Below are positions 1 to 5,808 of a stretch of 9,391 nucleotides of DNA, in pieces. Position numbers and translations under genes: made by a program. The notes beneath the pieces were generated by a model. It was given only the letters and a program-made list of their open reading frames with translations, was not told the origin of the DNA and ran no database searches. Positions within the stretch are counted from its first letter, which is position 1. Each line of letters opens with the position of its first letter. The DNA is from an uncultured Succinatimonas sp. (GTDB taxonomy: Bacteria; Pseudomonadota; Gammaproteobacteria; Enterobacterales; Succinivibrionaceae), in contig NZ_CAJKVK010000075.1 of NCBI RefSeq assembly GCF_905203285.1, forward strand, positions 1 through 9,391, in the 5' to 3' direction.

Positions 1-151
1 AGCGGAAGTCTCCACAGGCTTAGACATCGGGATATTCCCCCCCCCTAGAGCGCAGGTCGCTACCCTCTTGCCGCAACAGTCTCAGTCCCTCGTTAAGAAT
101 ATTGACTGCCGCCGCAAAATCTCTGTCGTTCAAACTTATTTTTGCGTACAT
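1..151 (-). pseudogene. tnpB: 3' remnant of an IS200/IS605-type tnpB (RNA-guided nuclease) gene, runs off the left edge
   Basis: Read on the minus strand, codons from about 132 downward give NDRDFAAAVNILNEGLRLL, which resembles the last catalytic segment of the RuvC-like domain in TnpB (DRDxNAAxNI followed by xEGLRLL). The second Asp of DRD would be the metal ligand. In this frame translation stops at TAA 22-20. If one G of the G9 tract (37-45) is skipped, the frame continues as NIPMSKPVETSA to the edge, which also looks like a TnpB tail. The two CxxC pairs of the TnpB zinc ribbon are absent just upstream, although a lone CGFC occurs at 195-184 in another frame. By my count GC is about 55% in 1-130 and about 31% in 131-200, so the element boundary is probably near 130. 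The nuclease domain is missing, so this is a remnant and not a working gene. Alternative: a single TPR-like helix pair also fits the segment. The identification is by motif only. Confidence 0.5.
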
Positions 152-217
152 CAAATTTTTGCCTAAAGCACATTTTTCTATACGCAAAATCCGCAATTTG
201 TTGCCGACATCTGCCGA

Positions 218-3034
218 CTAATGAGCATCCCCCCAATTTTCGCCGATACCGATACCGGCAAGCAACGGGACATCCAAGGTTACAGCACTTTCCATAAGTT
301 CTTTAATCTTAGCAGTTGCTTCATCTAAGAACTCATTTTTTACTTCAAAAACAAGTTCGTCATGCACCTGTAAGATCATGCGCACCGTATCAGGCTCTAA
401 AGAATCAATCCATTTTTCTATGGCAATCATGGCTATTTTAATAATATCTGCAGCACTGCCCTGCATCGGCGCATTAATGGCAGCACGTTCGGCTCCCGTT
501 ACAGCGATACGGTTTGTAGAATTTATCCTGGGGAAATCGATTCTCCTGCCTAAAATCGTTTCTACGTAGCCGTGTTCATGAGCAAACTTCTTGATGCTGT
601 TCATATAATCACGGATTTTAGGATAACGGGTGAAATAGCAGTCGATATAAGCTTTTGCCGCTTTAAACGGTAAACCGGTTTGAGCTGACAAACCGTGAGC
701 TCCCATGCCGTACATCAAACCGAAATTAGTGGCTTTGGCACGCGATCTCTCCTCATTTGTTACCTCATTTATATCTTTGCCTAAGACCTCTGCAGCCGTA
801 GCTTTATGAATGTCATAACCTAATCTAAACGCTTTAATTAAATTAGGATCTTTAGCTATATGAGCAATAAGCCTCAACTCGATTTGTGAATAGTCTGCCG
901 AAACTAAGGTATACCCCTGCGGCGCAATGAAGGCTTTTCTTATAAGTTTTCCTTCATGAGTTCTTGCCGGAATATTCTGCAAATTCGGATCGGATGACGA
1001 TAATCTTCCTGTTGTGGTGCCGGCCTGATTAAATGAAGTATGGATGCGCCCGGTACGTTTTGAAATTAACAGCGGCAGCTTTTCGGTATAGGTACCGATA
1101 AGTTTTGATACCGATCTAAAGCGCAGCACCAGATTTGCAATATCGTACATAGGTGCTATCTCGGTCAGCACGTCCTCAGCAGTTGAATACTGCTTATTAC
1201 CGTTTTTATCTACTTTGGCTTTTTTAGGGTAAGGAATGGCAAGATCTTCAAATAACACGCTGCCAAGCTGTTTAGGAGATGCAATATTAAATTCCTGCCC
1301 TGCGGCCGCATAGATATCTTTTTGTACGGCTAAAAGCTCAGCTTTAAGTACTTCTGTCTGACGATAAAGCTCATCAGCACTTACCAGTGCTCCGATACGC
1401 TCCATATCAAACAAAACATGAAGACACGGCATCTCCAAGTCAAACAAAATATTGTAAGCTTTACCTTCATCCTTAATTTTGGGCAAAAGAACATTAAACA
1501 AGCGCAAAGCAACTTCAGAATCTTCTCCTGAATAAGCGCAAGCGATATCAACCGGCACATTATCAAAAGTCACAGCTTTGCTGCCGCTGCCGGCGACATC
1601 TGAGTATTTGATTGTTTTATAAGATAAATATTTTTCAGCAAGGCTATCAAGCGCGCAAGATTGAACCGAATCCAAAAGATGGGCCATAAGCATGGTATCG
1701 GCATAAACACCGTTTACTTCTGAAAGACCTGAAAAATATAAAACCAATAAATCAAATTTTACGTTATGTCCGATTTTCTTAATCTTAGGATCGGCAAAAA
1801 CCGGAGCAAGTTTTGCAAACACCTCGTCCTTTTCAAGCTGCAAAGGAGTACCTAAATAAGCATGAGCAAGCGGCAGATAAAAACCTTCGTTTTCTTCAAC
1901 GGAAAAAGAAATTCCGACTAAGGTACAATCCTCAGGATGTAAAGAAGTTGTTTCGGTATCAAACGCAAACAGTCCTTTGCGCTTTATTTTTTCAATTAAA
2001 GCATCAAGCTTAACTTTGGTATCAATAAGTTCAAATTTACAGCCTATGCTTTTATAGTCACTTAAAATACCGCCGGATAAATCAATATCTGCTTGAGTTT
2101 TAACAGCCGCAGCCTGAGTTTCAGGGGCTTGAGAATGTTCTTCAACATTTAAAACTTCCTGAGACTCTTCAGCATAAAGTTTTGCAAATTCCAGTTCTTT
2201 ATAAATATTTAAAAGCTCTTCCTTGTTTTTTTTAGGCACGACTAAATCTTCAATTGCAATCGGCAGATCAACATCCGTCTTGATAGTGGCCAAAGTATAA
2301 GAAAGACGGACATCTTCAATGCGCTCTTCAAGTTTTGCGGCAAAAGTTTTGGCTCCGCGAAAAGATAACGATGCAATTTCACTGCGCTTATTAAAAATAT
2401 CTTCAATTCCGCCTAATGAATTAATTAAAGTTTTAGCCGTTACGTCACCTACTCCGGGCATCCCCGGAATATTATCCGAACTGTCGCCTTTTAACGCTAA
2501 AAAATCAATGATACGGCAAGGAGGAACACCATATTTTTCAATCACGCCTTTTTCATCATAGACATGATCGTTCATCGTATCGATTAGCGTAACCTTGTCA
2601 TTGACAAGCTGAGCCAAGTCCTTATCACCGGTACAAATTAAAGAAGAAAGCCCTAAGCTTTGGGCCTTTTTGGCATACGAACCTAAAACGTCGTCTGCTT
2701 CAACCTTAGGGACGACAATTAAAGGGAAACCCATAGCTTTAACGATACGGTGCACATATTCCACCTGAATCTTCAGATCTTCCGGCATCGGGGGACGATT
2801 GCTCTTATATTCAGGATATAAATCGGAACGAAAACTCTTTCCTTTGGCATCAAAAACCACTGCGATTTTGTATCCGGCATATTGCTTCAACAGCTTTTTA
2901 AGCATGTTGGTAATAATAAGCACCGCTCCTGTGGGAATGCCGCTTTTAGTAGTAAACCCACGTTTTGCTGCATAAAAAGCGCGATATAAAAATGAAGATC
3001 CGTCAATAAAAATCAGGCAAGAATTAGCGTTCAT
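218..3034 (-). CDS. polA: DNA polymerase I
   Basis: Complete 938-residue DNA polymerase I (E. coli enzyme 928 aa), which fills gaps and removes RNA primers and damaged strands in replication and excision repair. The 5' nuclease domain covers about 1-290: D11 in FIDGSSFLYRAF, D62, the VEADD cluster (112-115), GDKD (136-139) and GDSSDNIPG with D184 and D187. An Ala/Gln/Glu-rich linker spans about 290-325. The 3'-5' proofreading domain keeps its acidic set: D359 and E361 (DTE), D428 (HNVKFD), and Y501 with D505, so proofreading should be active. Polymerase motif A is DYSQIELR (D714), motif B has K767, F771 and Y775, and motif C is HDE (891-893). F771 corresponds to E. coli F762, which discriminates against dideoxynucleotides. 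The C-terminus GENWGDAH matches the family ending. The ATG is preceded by AAGGA with a 6-nt gap. It is divergent from yhhQ. No terminator is visible after the TAG stop; a tnpB remnant follows directly in the same frame. Confidence 0.98.
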   Translation of the reverse strand: MNANSCLIFIDGSSFLYRAFYAAKRGFTTKSGIPTGAVLIITNMLKKLLKQYAGYKIAVVFDAKGKSFRSDLYPEYKSNRPPMPEDLKIQVEYVHRIVKAMGFPLIVVPKVEADDVLGSYAKKAQSLGLSSLICTGDKDLAQLVNDKVTLIDTMNDHVYDEKGVIEKYGVPPCRIIDFLALKGDSSDNIPGMPGVGDVTAKTLINSLGGIEDIFNKRSEIASLSFRGAKTFAAKLEERIEDVRLSYTLATIKTDVDLPIAIEDLVVPKKNKEELLNIYKELEFAKLYAEESQEVLNVEEHSQAPETQAAAVKTQADIDLSGGILSDYKSIGCKFELIDTKVKLDALIEKIKRKGLFAFDTETTSLHPEDCTLVGISFSVEENEGFYLPLAHAYLGTPLQLEKDEVFAKLAPVFADPKIKKIGHNVKFDLLVLYFSGLSEVNGVYADTMLMAHLLDSVQSCALDSLAEKYLSYKTIKYSDVAGSGSKAVTFDNVPVDIACAYSGEDSEVALRLFNVLLPKIKDEGKAYNILFDLEMPCLHVLFDMERIGALVSADELYRQTEVLKAELLAVQKDIYAAAGQEFNIASPKQLGSVLFEDLAIPYPKKAKVDKNGNKQYSTAEDVLTEIAPMYDIANLVLRFRSVSKLIGTYTEKLPLLISKRTGRIHTSFNQAGTTTGRLSSSDPNLQNIPARTHEGKLIRKAFIAPQGYTLVSADYSQIELRLIAHIAKDPNLIKAFRLGYDIHKATAAEVLGKDINEVTNEERSRAKATNFGLMYGMGAHGLSAQTGLPFKAAKAYIDCYFTRYPKIRDYMNSIKKFAHEHGYVETILGRRIDFPRINSTNRIAVTGAERAAINAPMQGSAADIIKIAMIAIEKWIDSLEPDTVRMILQVHDELVFEVKNEFLDEATAKIKELMESAVTLDVPLLAGIGIGENWGDAH

Positions 3035-3076
3035 AAAAATTCCTTAAATTATTTTCTTCATTTTACAAAGTTCATG

Positions 3077-3082
3077 TATAAT
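3077..3082 (+). promoter_or_regulatory. candidate -10 box for yhhQ in the polA-yhhQ divergent region
   Basis: A perfect TATAAT hexamer, preceded directly by TG, lies 48 nt before the yhhQ start. The matching -35 position (about 3054-3059) reads TTTCTTC-like sequence and is a poor match, so the assignment rests on the -10 box alone. The 95-bp region must also contain the polA promoter on the other strand; I see only weak candidates such as TAAAAT near 3063-3068. A small GCGC-TTGA-GCGC hairpin (3101-3112) would lie in the yhhQ leader. Confidence 0.3.
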
Positions 3083-3129
3083 TTACCTGCATTTTTTCCT
3101 GCGCTTGAGCGCTTAACTGTTTCTTAAGT

Positions 3130-3780
3130 ATGCTTATGCCAAAAATTTCACCGACTTTATGTAAACTGCTGTCCTGGCACATTTTCATTATTGTGCTTAG
3201 CAATTATGCAGTACAAATCCCGATGAGCTTTTTCGGGATCACTTCAACTTGGGGTACTTTTACTTATCCCTTTATATTTATCACCACGGACTTAACCGTT
3301 AGAATTTACGGACCGCATCTTGCGCGCAAAGTAATTTTCGCCGCAATGATTCCGGCATTAATCGCTTCGTATTTTGTCGGAACGCTTTTTGCCCAAGGAC
3401 AATATCAGGGGCTTAATTCACTTACCGAATTCAGCATGTTCGTCTTCAGAATCTCCGCAGCGTCTTTTAGCGCTTATGTAATAGGACAAATTGCTGATAT
3501 TTTAGTTTTCTCAAGATTACGCCGCTTAAAGCAATGGTGGCCGGCTCCGGCTTGCTCATCGGTTGCCGGAAATATTCTTGATACCTTCGTCTTTTTCTCG
3601 GTAGCTTTCTATCACTGCCCCGATCCTTTCATGGCAGCAAATTGGGTAGATATAGGGATCTTTGACTGTACGGTAAAAATTCTGTGCAACGTCATATTAT
3701 TCGTGCCCTTGTACGGACTTATCCTTTCATACCTTGCAAAATTCGTTTTCAAACGCCCTTTAACCGCAATCGGCGCTTAA
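3130..3780 (+). CDS. yhhQ: queuosine precursor (preQ0/preQ1) transporter, YhhQ/VUT family
   Basis: A 216-residue integral membrane protein of the inner membrane, very similar in layout to E. coli YhhQ, which takes up 7-cyano- and 7-aminomethyl-7-deazaguanine for queuosine synthesis on tRNA. Family hallmarks are visible: SNYAVQIP (24-31), TWGTFTYPFIFITTDLTVRIYG (split here as TWG at 40-42, YPFIF at 46-50 and DLTVR at 54-58), AAMIPAL (71-77), the IGQIADILVFSRLR stretch (118-131) and GNILDT (147-152) followed by FFSVAF. About six hydrophobic segments can be drawn, near 13-34, 43-57, 67-88, 103-127, 144-161 and 173-205, with no cleavable signal peptide. The start is uncertain by two codons: ATG at 3130 and ATG at 3136 are both possible, neither has a strong Shine-Dalgarno, and an in-frame TGA at 3106 blocks longer forms. 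It is divergent from polA, with trxA 111 bp downstream. The presence of a transporter suggests precursor salvage, by inference. Confidence 0.93.
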   Translation: MLMPKISPTLCKLLSWHIFIIVLSNYAVQIPMSFFGITSTWGTFTYPFIFITTDLTVRIYGPHLARKVIFAAMIPALIASYFVGTLFAQGQYQGLNSLTEFSMFVFRISAASFSAYVIGQIADILVFSRLRRLKQWWPAPACSSVAGNILDTFVFFSVAFYHCPDPFMAANWVDIGIFDCTVKILCNVILFVPLYGLILSYLAKFVFKRPLTAIGA

Positions 3781-3817
3781 TTTTAATTAAGTAAGCGCAG
3801 GAAAATGCTCAAAATTC

Positions 3818-3844
3818 GCAGTTTGACTTCCGCAGTCAAACTGC
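3818..3844. repeat. perfect 27-bp dyad (11-bp arms, 5-bp centre) upstream of trxA
   Basis: GCAGTTTGACT (3818-3828) and AGTCAAACTGC (3834-3844) are exact reverse complements around TCCGC. The downstream arm ends three bases before the extended -10 candidate of trxA, so the dyad covers the -35 area. There is no T-tract on either side, which argues against a simple intrinsic terminator for yhhQ. It could be a repressor or activator operator, or an mRNA hairpin at the end of the yhhQ transcript. The structure is certain, the role is not. Confidence 0.85.
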
Positions 3845-3846
3845 AG

Positions 3847-3855
3847 TGCTAAAAT
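3847..3855 (+). promoter_or_regulatory. candidate extended -10 promoter for trxA
   Basis: TGCTAAAAT fits the extended -10 pattern TGnTATAAT with one mismatch and lies 36 nt before the trxA ATG. This predicts transcription starting near 3862 and a leader of about 30 nt ending in an AGGAA Shine-Dalgarno (3881-3885). An extended -10 needs little -35 sequence; the nearest TTGACT (3823-3828) is 21 bp away, which is too far. The dyad at 3818-3844 overlaps the expected polymerase contact region. Confidence 0.4.
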
Positions 3856-3891
3856 AAGCCCTAGTTTTTATATCCACTATAGGAAAAAGAA

Positions 3892-4215
3892 ATGAGCGAC
3901 AAAGTCTTACACATTACCGACGATCAATTTGAAGCTGAGGTGATTAAATCAGACAAGCCGGTTTTAGTCGACTTCTGGGCACCCTGGTGCGGTCCGTGCA
4001 AAATGGTAGGACCGATCATTGAAGCTTTAGCAGAAAAAATGGAAAACGTAAAATTCTGTAAAGTTGATATCGACCAAAATGTTGAATGGGCCAGCAAGCT
4101 CAAAGTAATGAGCATCCCCACAATGGTTATTTATAAAGACGGCGAAGTAATGGCTTCACAAATAGGGGCACTTCCTGAAGAAGATCTGCGCCGTTTTATC
4201 GAAGCCAATATCTAA
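3892..4215 (+). CDS. trxA: thioredoxin
   Basis: A 107-residue cytoplasmic thioredoxin (E. coli TrxA 109 aa) that reduces protein disulfides, with electrons normally coming from thioredoxin reductase. It has the single thioredoxin fold with the redox motif WCGPC (C33 and C36), the preceding FWAP, buried acidic D27, cis-proline P76 in SIPT, and the GALPEEDLRRFIEANI C-terminal helix that parallels the E. coli ending. An extra cysteine, C56, lies in the VKFCKVDI strand. The start is well supported by AGGAA seven to eight bases upstream. It is preceded by its own promoter-like element and a large dyad and followed within 20 bp by a strong terminator, so it is probably monocistronic. In E. coli trxA sits next to rho; here both are in the same window but face each other, separated by ddl and a small gene. 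Confidence 0.97.
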   Translation: MSDKVLHITDDQFEAEVIKSDKPVLVDFWAPWCGPCKMVGPIIEALAEKMENVKFCKVDIDQNVEWASKLKVMSIPTMVIYKDGEVMASQIGALPEEDLRRFIEANI

Positions 4216-4230
4216 ACTGATTTCAGAAAA

Positions 4231-4258
4231 AGGAGGATCTGCGATCCTCTTTTTTTTT
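4231..4258 (+). terminator. intrinsic terminator of trxA
   Basis: GAGGATC (4233-4239), loop TGC, GATCCTC (4243-4249), followed by nine T residues (4250-4258). A run of A before the stem lets it extend by A-T pairs. It begins 16 bp after the trxA stop codon. This is a textbook Rho-independent terminator. Confidence 0.93.
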
Positions 4259-4289
4259 GCCCATCAAACAGCTTTAGTCTAAAAAATAT

Positions 4290-4318
4290 TTGCACTTGGA
4301 TTCATCAAAGCTTAAGAT
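4290..4318 (+). promoter_or_regulatory. candidate sigma-70 promoter for ddl
   Basis: TTGCAC (4290-4295), a 17-bp spacer and TAAGAT (4313-4318) match the housekeeping -35/-10 consensus at 4/6 and 5/6 with ideal spacing. It lies between the trxA terminator and ddl, so ddl should be transcribed independently. The start would be near 4325, giving a leader of about 27 nt. Confidence 0.55.
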
Positions 4319-4351
4319 CTGCCTAACTTCATTTAACCAGTTAGATTTATT

Positions 4352-5344
4352 ATGAAAAATATTCTTCTTTTGTGCGGCGGCGACGGTGCCGAACACCAAA
4401 TTTCCTTAATTTCAGCAGATTTTCTTGAGAAAAAGATTAATGAAATCGGCGAATATAATGTAGTAAGAGCCGAGATTCATGATAAAAAATTTATCCTAAA
4501 AGACGGGACAACCGGATATTTTGACAAAGATTCACGCTTTGTCACAGGCAGTGACTGTTTAGATATCTACTGTGCCGTACCCTGCATTCACGGCGTACCG
4601 GGAGAAACTGGAGATATTCAATCTTTTCTTGAAATCTTCAATATCCCTTATATCGGATGCAAGAGCGAAGCAAGCCATAACTGCTTTAATAAAATTACGA
4701 CCAAACTCTATTTATCAGCACTTAATATTCCCAACACTCCTTTCCTTATTGTTCCGCGCCAAGACGAATTTTCTAAAGCTAGCGCGCTTAAAGCTTTTGA
4801 TTCTTGGCAGGATGTGTACGTTAAAGCTGCAAGTCAAGGATCTTCTATCGGCTGCTATCACGTCACTAAAAAAGAAGATCTTTGGGACAGTGTTGTTGAA
4901 GCATTTACTTTCTCTGACGACGTAATCATTGAAAAAACCATAAAGCATCGTGAACTTGAATGCGCCGCTTATGAAATAGACGGTAATATTTACATCACCA
5001 ATCCAGGTGAAATTATCATGCCCGATAATCTTTTCTATACTTTTGATGAAAAGTACAGTAAAGACAGCGGATCTATTACTACCGTTGAACCGCAGAATTT
5101 AAGCGACGAAATTAAGCAAGCGATTCGTGATTACGCCCGCAAAGCATATCTTGGATTAAAACTGCGTGATTTATCCCGTATTGATTTCTTCTTATCAGAT
5201 CAAAATGAAATCATCATTAATGAAATCAACACCTTCCCGGGTATGACTCCGATTTCAATGTTCCCTAAGCTTTTAGAGCATAACGGACATCAAATGACGG
5301 AGTTTTTAAGACAGGCGATAGAACGCGCTGCAGCAGAGAAGTAG
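4352..5344 (+). CDS. ddl: D-alanine--D-alanine ligase
   Basis: A 330-residue ATP-grasp ligase that joins two D-alanines for the peptidoglycan precursor, in the cytoplasm. The N-terminal domain has LLCGGDGAEHQIS with E14 (equivalent to E15 of E. coli DdlB) and CIHG with H80. The ATP-grasp part has K114, K158 (YVKAA) and the SQGSSIG loop with S164 (equivalent to S150). Y235 in EKYSKDSG matches the Tyr that favours D-Ala; VanA-type D-lactate ligases carry a different residue here. The metal-binding set is R276, D278, E291 and N293 (EINTFPGMT). At 330 aa it is longer than DdlB (306 aa) and nearer the larger DdlA-like enzymes. No strong Shine-Dalgarno precedes the ATG (the leader reads GTTAGATTTATT), yet the ILLLCGG beginning fixes the start. 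It is flanked by its own promoter and a bidirectional terminator. It is not in the mur-fts cluster, where ddlB usually sits. Confidence 0.95.
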   Translation: MKNILLLCGGDGAEHQISLISADFLEKKINEIGEYNVVRAEIHDKKFILKDGTTGYFDKDSRFVTGSDCLDIYCAVPCIHGVPGETGDIQSFLEIFNIPYIGCKSEASHNCFNKITTKLYLSALNIPNTPFLIVPRQDEFSKASALKAFDSWQDVYVKAASQGSSIGCYHVTKKEDLWDSVVEAFTFSDDVIIEKTIKHRELECAAYEIDGNIYITNPGEIIMPDNLFYTFDEKYSKDSGSITTVEPQNLSDEIKQAIRDYARKAYLGLKLRDLSRIDFFLSDQNEIIINEINTFPGMTPISMFPKLLEHNGHQMTEFLRQAIERAAAEK

Positions 5345-5345
5345 C

Positions 5346-5398
5346 AGATACAAACAAAAAGAAAGGCGCAAAAACTAAACTGCGCCTTTTTTGTATCT
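5346..5398. terminator. bidirectional terminator between ddl and the convergent small gene
   Basis: The inner stem is AAAGGCGCA (5362-5370) with TGCGCCTTT (5381-5389) around a 10-nt loop. An outer arm, AGATACAAA (5346-5354) with TTTGTATCT (5390-5398), is also perfect, separated from the inner stem on one side by CAAAAAG. The plus strand has TTTTTTG after the stem, and the minus strand has TTTCTTTTTG. It starts two bases after the ddl stop and ends ten bases before the small gene's stop, so it can serve both. Confidence 0.88.
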
Positions 5399-5407
5399 AA
5401 AAAATAA

Positions 5408-5674
5408 TTAAGCAGAAGGATCCGCTTTTGTTTCTGCTTTTTCTTTTCTTACAAGACTTACGACATCGGCTGCGGAAACATCAGATAAACGAACGATCAC
5501 GGGGCGCTGTCCTTGGAACAGGAAATTTTTACCGCTGCTGTCTTTATCTCCTAAAGCTTTAAAAAAAGCATCGATCTGGGTATTCAATTTTTCAGCTTTC
5601 TCGACTCTGAAATTAACGGAAAGAACCTGTCCGCCTTTTAAATAAATGTTTAACTGCTGAATATATTCTTCCAT
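5408..5674 (-). CDS. small conserved-looking protein of unknown function (88 aa)
   Basis: I do not recognise the family. The 88-residue product starts MEEYIQQLNIYLKGGQ and has a compact alpha/beta look: an N-terminal strand-like stretch with GGQVLSVNF (14-22), a charged helix (about 23-41, EKAEKLNTQIDAFFKAL), a loop, FLFQGQRPVIVRLSDVSAADVVSLVRK (split as FLFQGQR at 51-57, VIVRLSDVSAADVV at 59-72), then a polar tail ending ETKADPSA. There are no membrane segments, signal peptide or cysteines. A TTG at 5716 would add 14 residues, but the ATG at 5674 is preferred because AAGAGG (5686-5681) lies six bases before it, inside the longer frame. It is preceded by the rho terminator and a candidate TATAAT, and ends at a bidirectional terminator, so it looks like its own unit. 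The composition matches its neighbours. Confidence 0.8.
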   Translation of the reverse strand: MEEYIQQLNIYLKGGQVLSVNFRVEKAEKLNTQIDAFFKALGDKDSSGKNFLFQGQRPVIVRLSDVSAADVVSLVRKEKAETKADPSA

Positions 5675-5723
5675 AAAAAGCCTCTTTTTTATTACTGATA
5701 ATTTATATAACGACAATACGCCA

Positions 5724-5729
5724 ATTATA
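5724..5729 (-). promoter_or_regulatory. candidate -10 box for the 88-aa gene
   Basis: On the minus strand TATAAT (5729-5724) lies 49 nt before the chosen ATG, in a very AT-rich stretch between the rho terminator and the gene. No convincing -35 is seen at the right distance. A later alternative is TTGGCG (5725-5720) with TATCAG (18-bp spacing). One of these is likely because the rho terminator would otherwise isolate the gene. Confidence 0.3.
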
Positions 5730-5760
5730 TTGAAATATCAAAAAGTAATTTTTACACATA

Positions 5761-5794
5761 AAAAATCCCGACTTGCTTTTTAGTCAGGATTTTT
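5761..5794 (-). terminator. intrinsic terminator of rho
   Basis: AAAAATCC-C-GACT (5761-5773) pairs with AGTC-A-GGATTTTT (5782-5794), with one C/A mismatch and an 8-nt loop. On the minus strand it begins 14 bp after the rho stop codon and ends in the T-rich arm GGATTTTT. The A/T arms are symmetrical, so weak action on the other strand is possible. The gene for Rho itself ends at a Rho-independent signal. Confidence 0.8.
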
Positions 5795-5808
5795 AAGAGA
5801 TCTTCCGT

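Noticed and set aside
218..220. Programmed TAG read-through extending PolA by 65 residues
   Set aside because: PolA ends with the normal family C-terminus, and the extension is AT-rich spacer followed by a transposon-like remnant. A run of 65 open codons is plausible by chance given that part of it was coding.
3083..3129. Possible preQ1 riboswitch in the yhhQ leader
   Set aside because: The leader is under 50 nt and shows only a 4-bp GCGC hairpin, without the pseudoknot tail or conserved core of preQ1 classes.
3871..3882. CACTATAGG just before trxA, similar to the core of a T7-type phage promoter
   Set aside because: Only the last nine bases match; the upstream specificity part (TAATACGACT) is absent, and there is no phage context. 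Chance in AT-rich DNA.
4323..4344. CTAAC/GTTAG hairpin in the ddl leader
   Set aside because: Only 5 bp with a 12-nt loop in a 27-nt leader; not distinguishable from chance.
5675..5716. Longer 102-aa version of the small gene starting at TTG 5716
   Set aside because: The AAGAGG ribosome site lies inside this extension, spaced correctly for the ATG at 5674; the added residues are basic and low in information.
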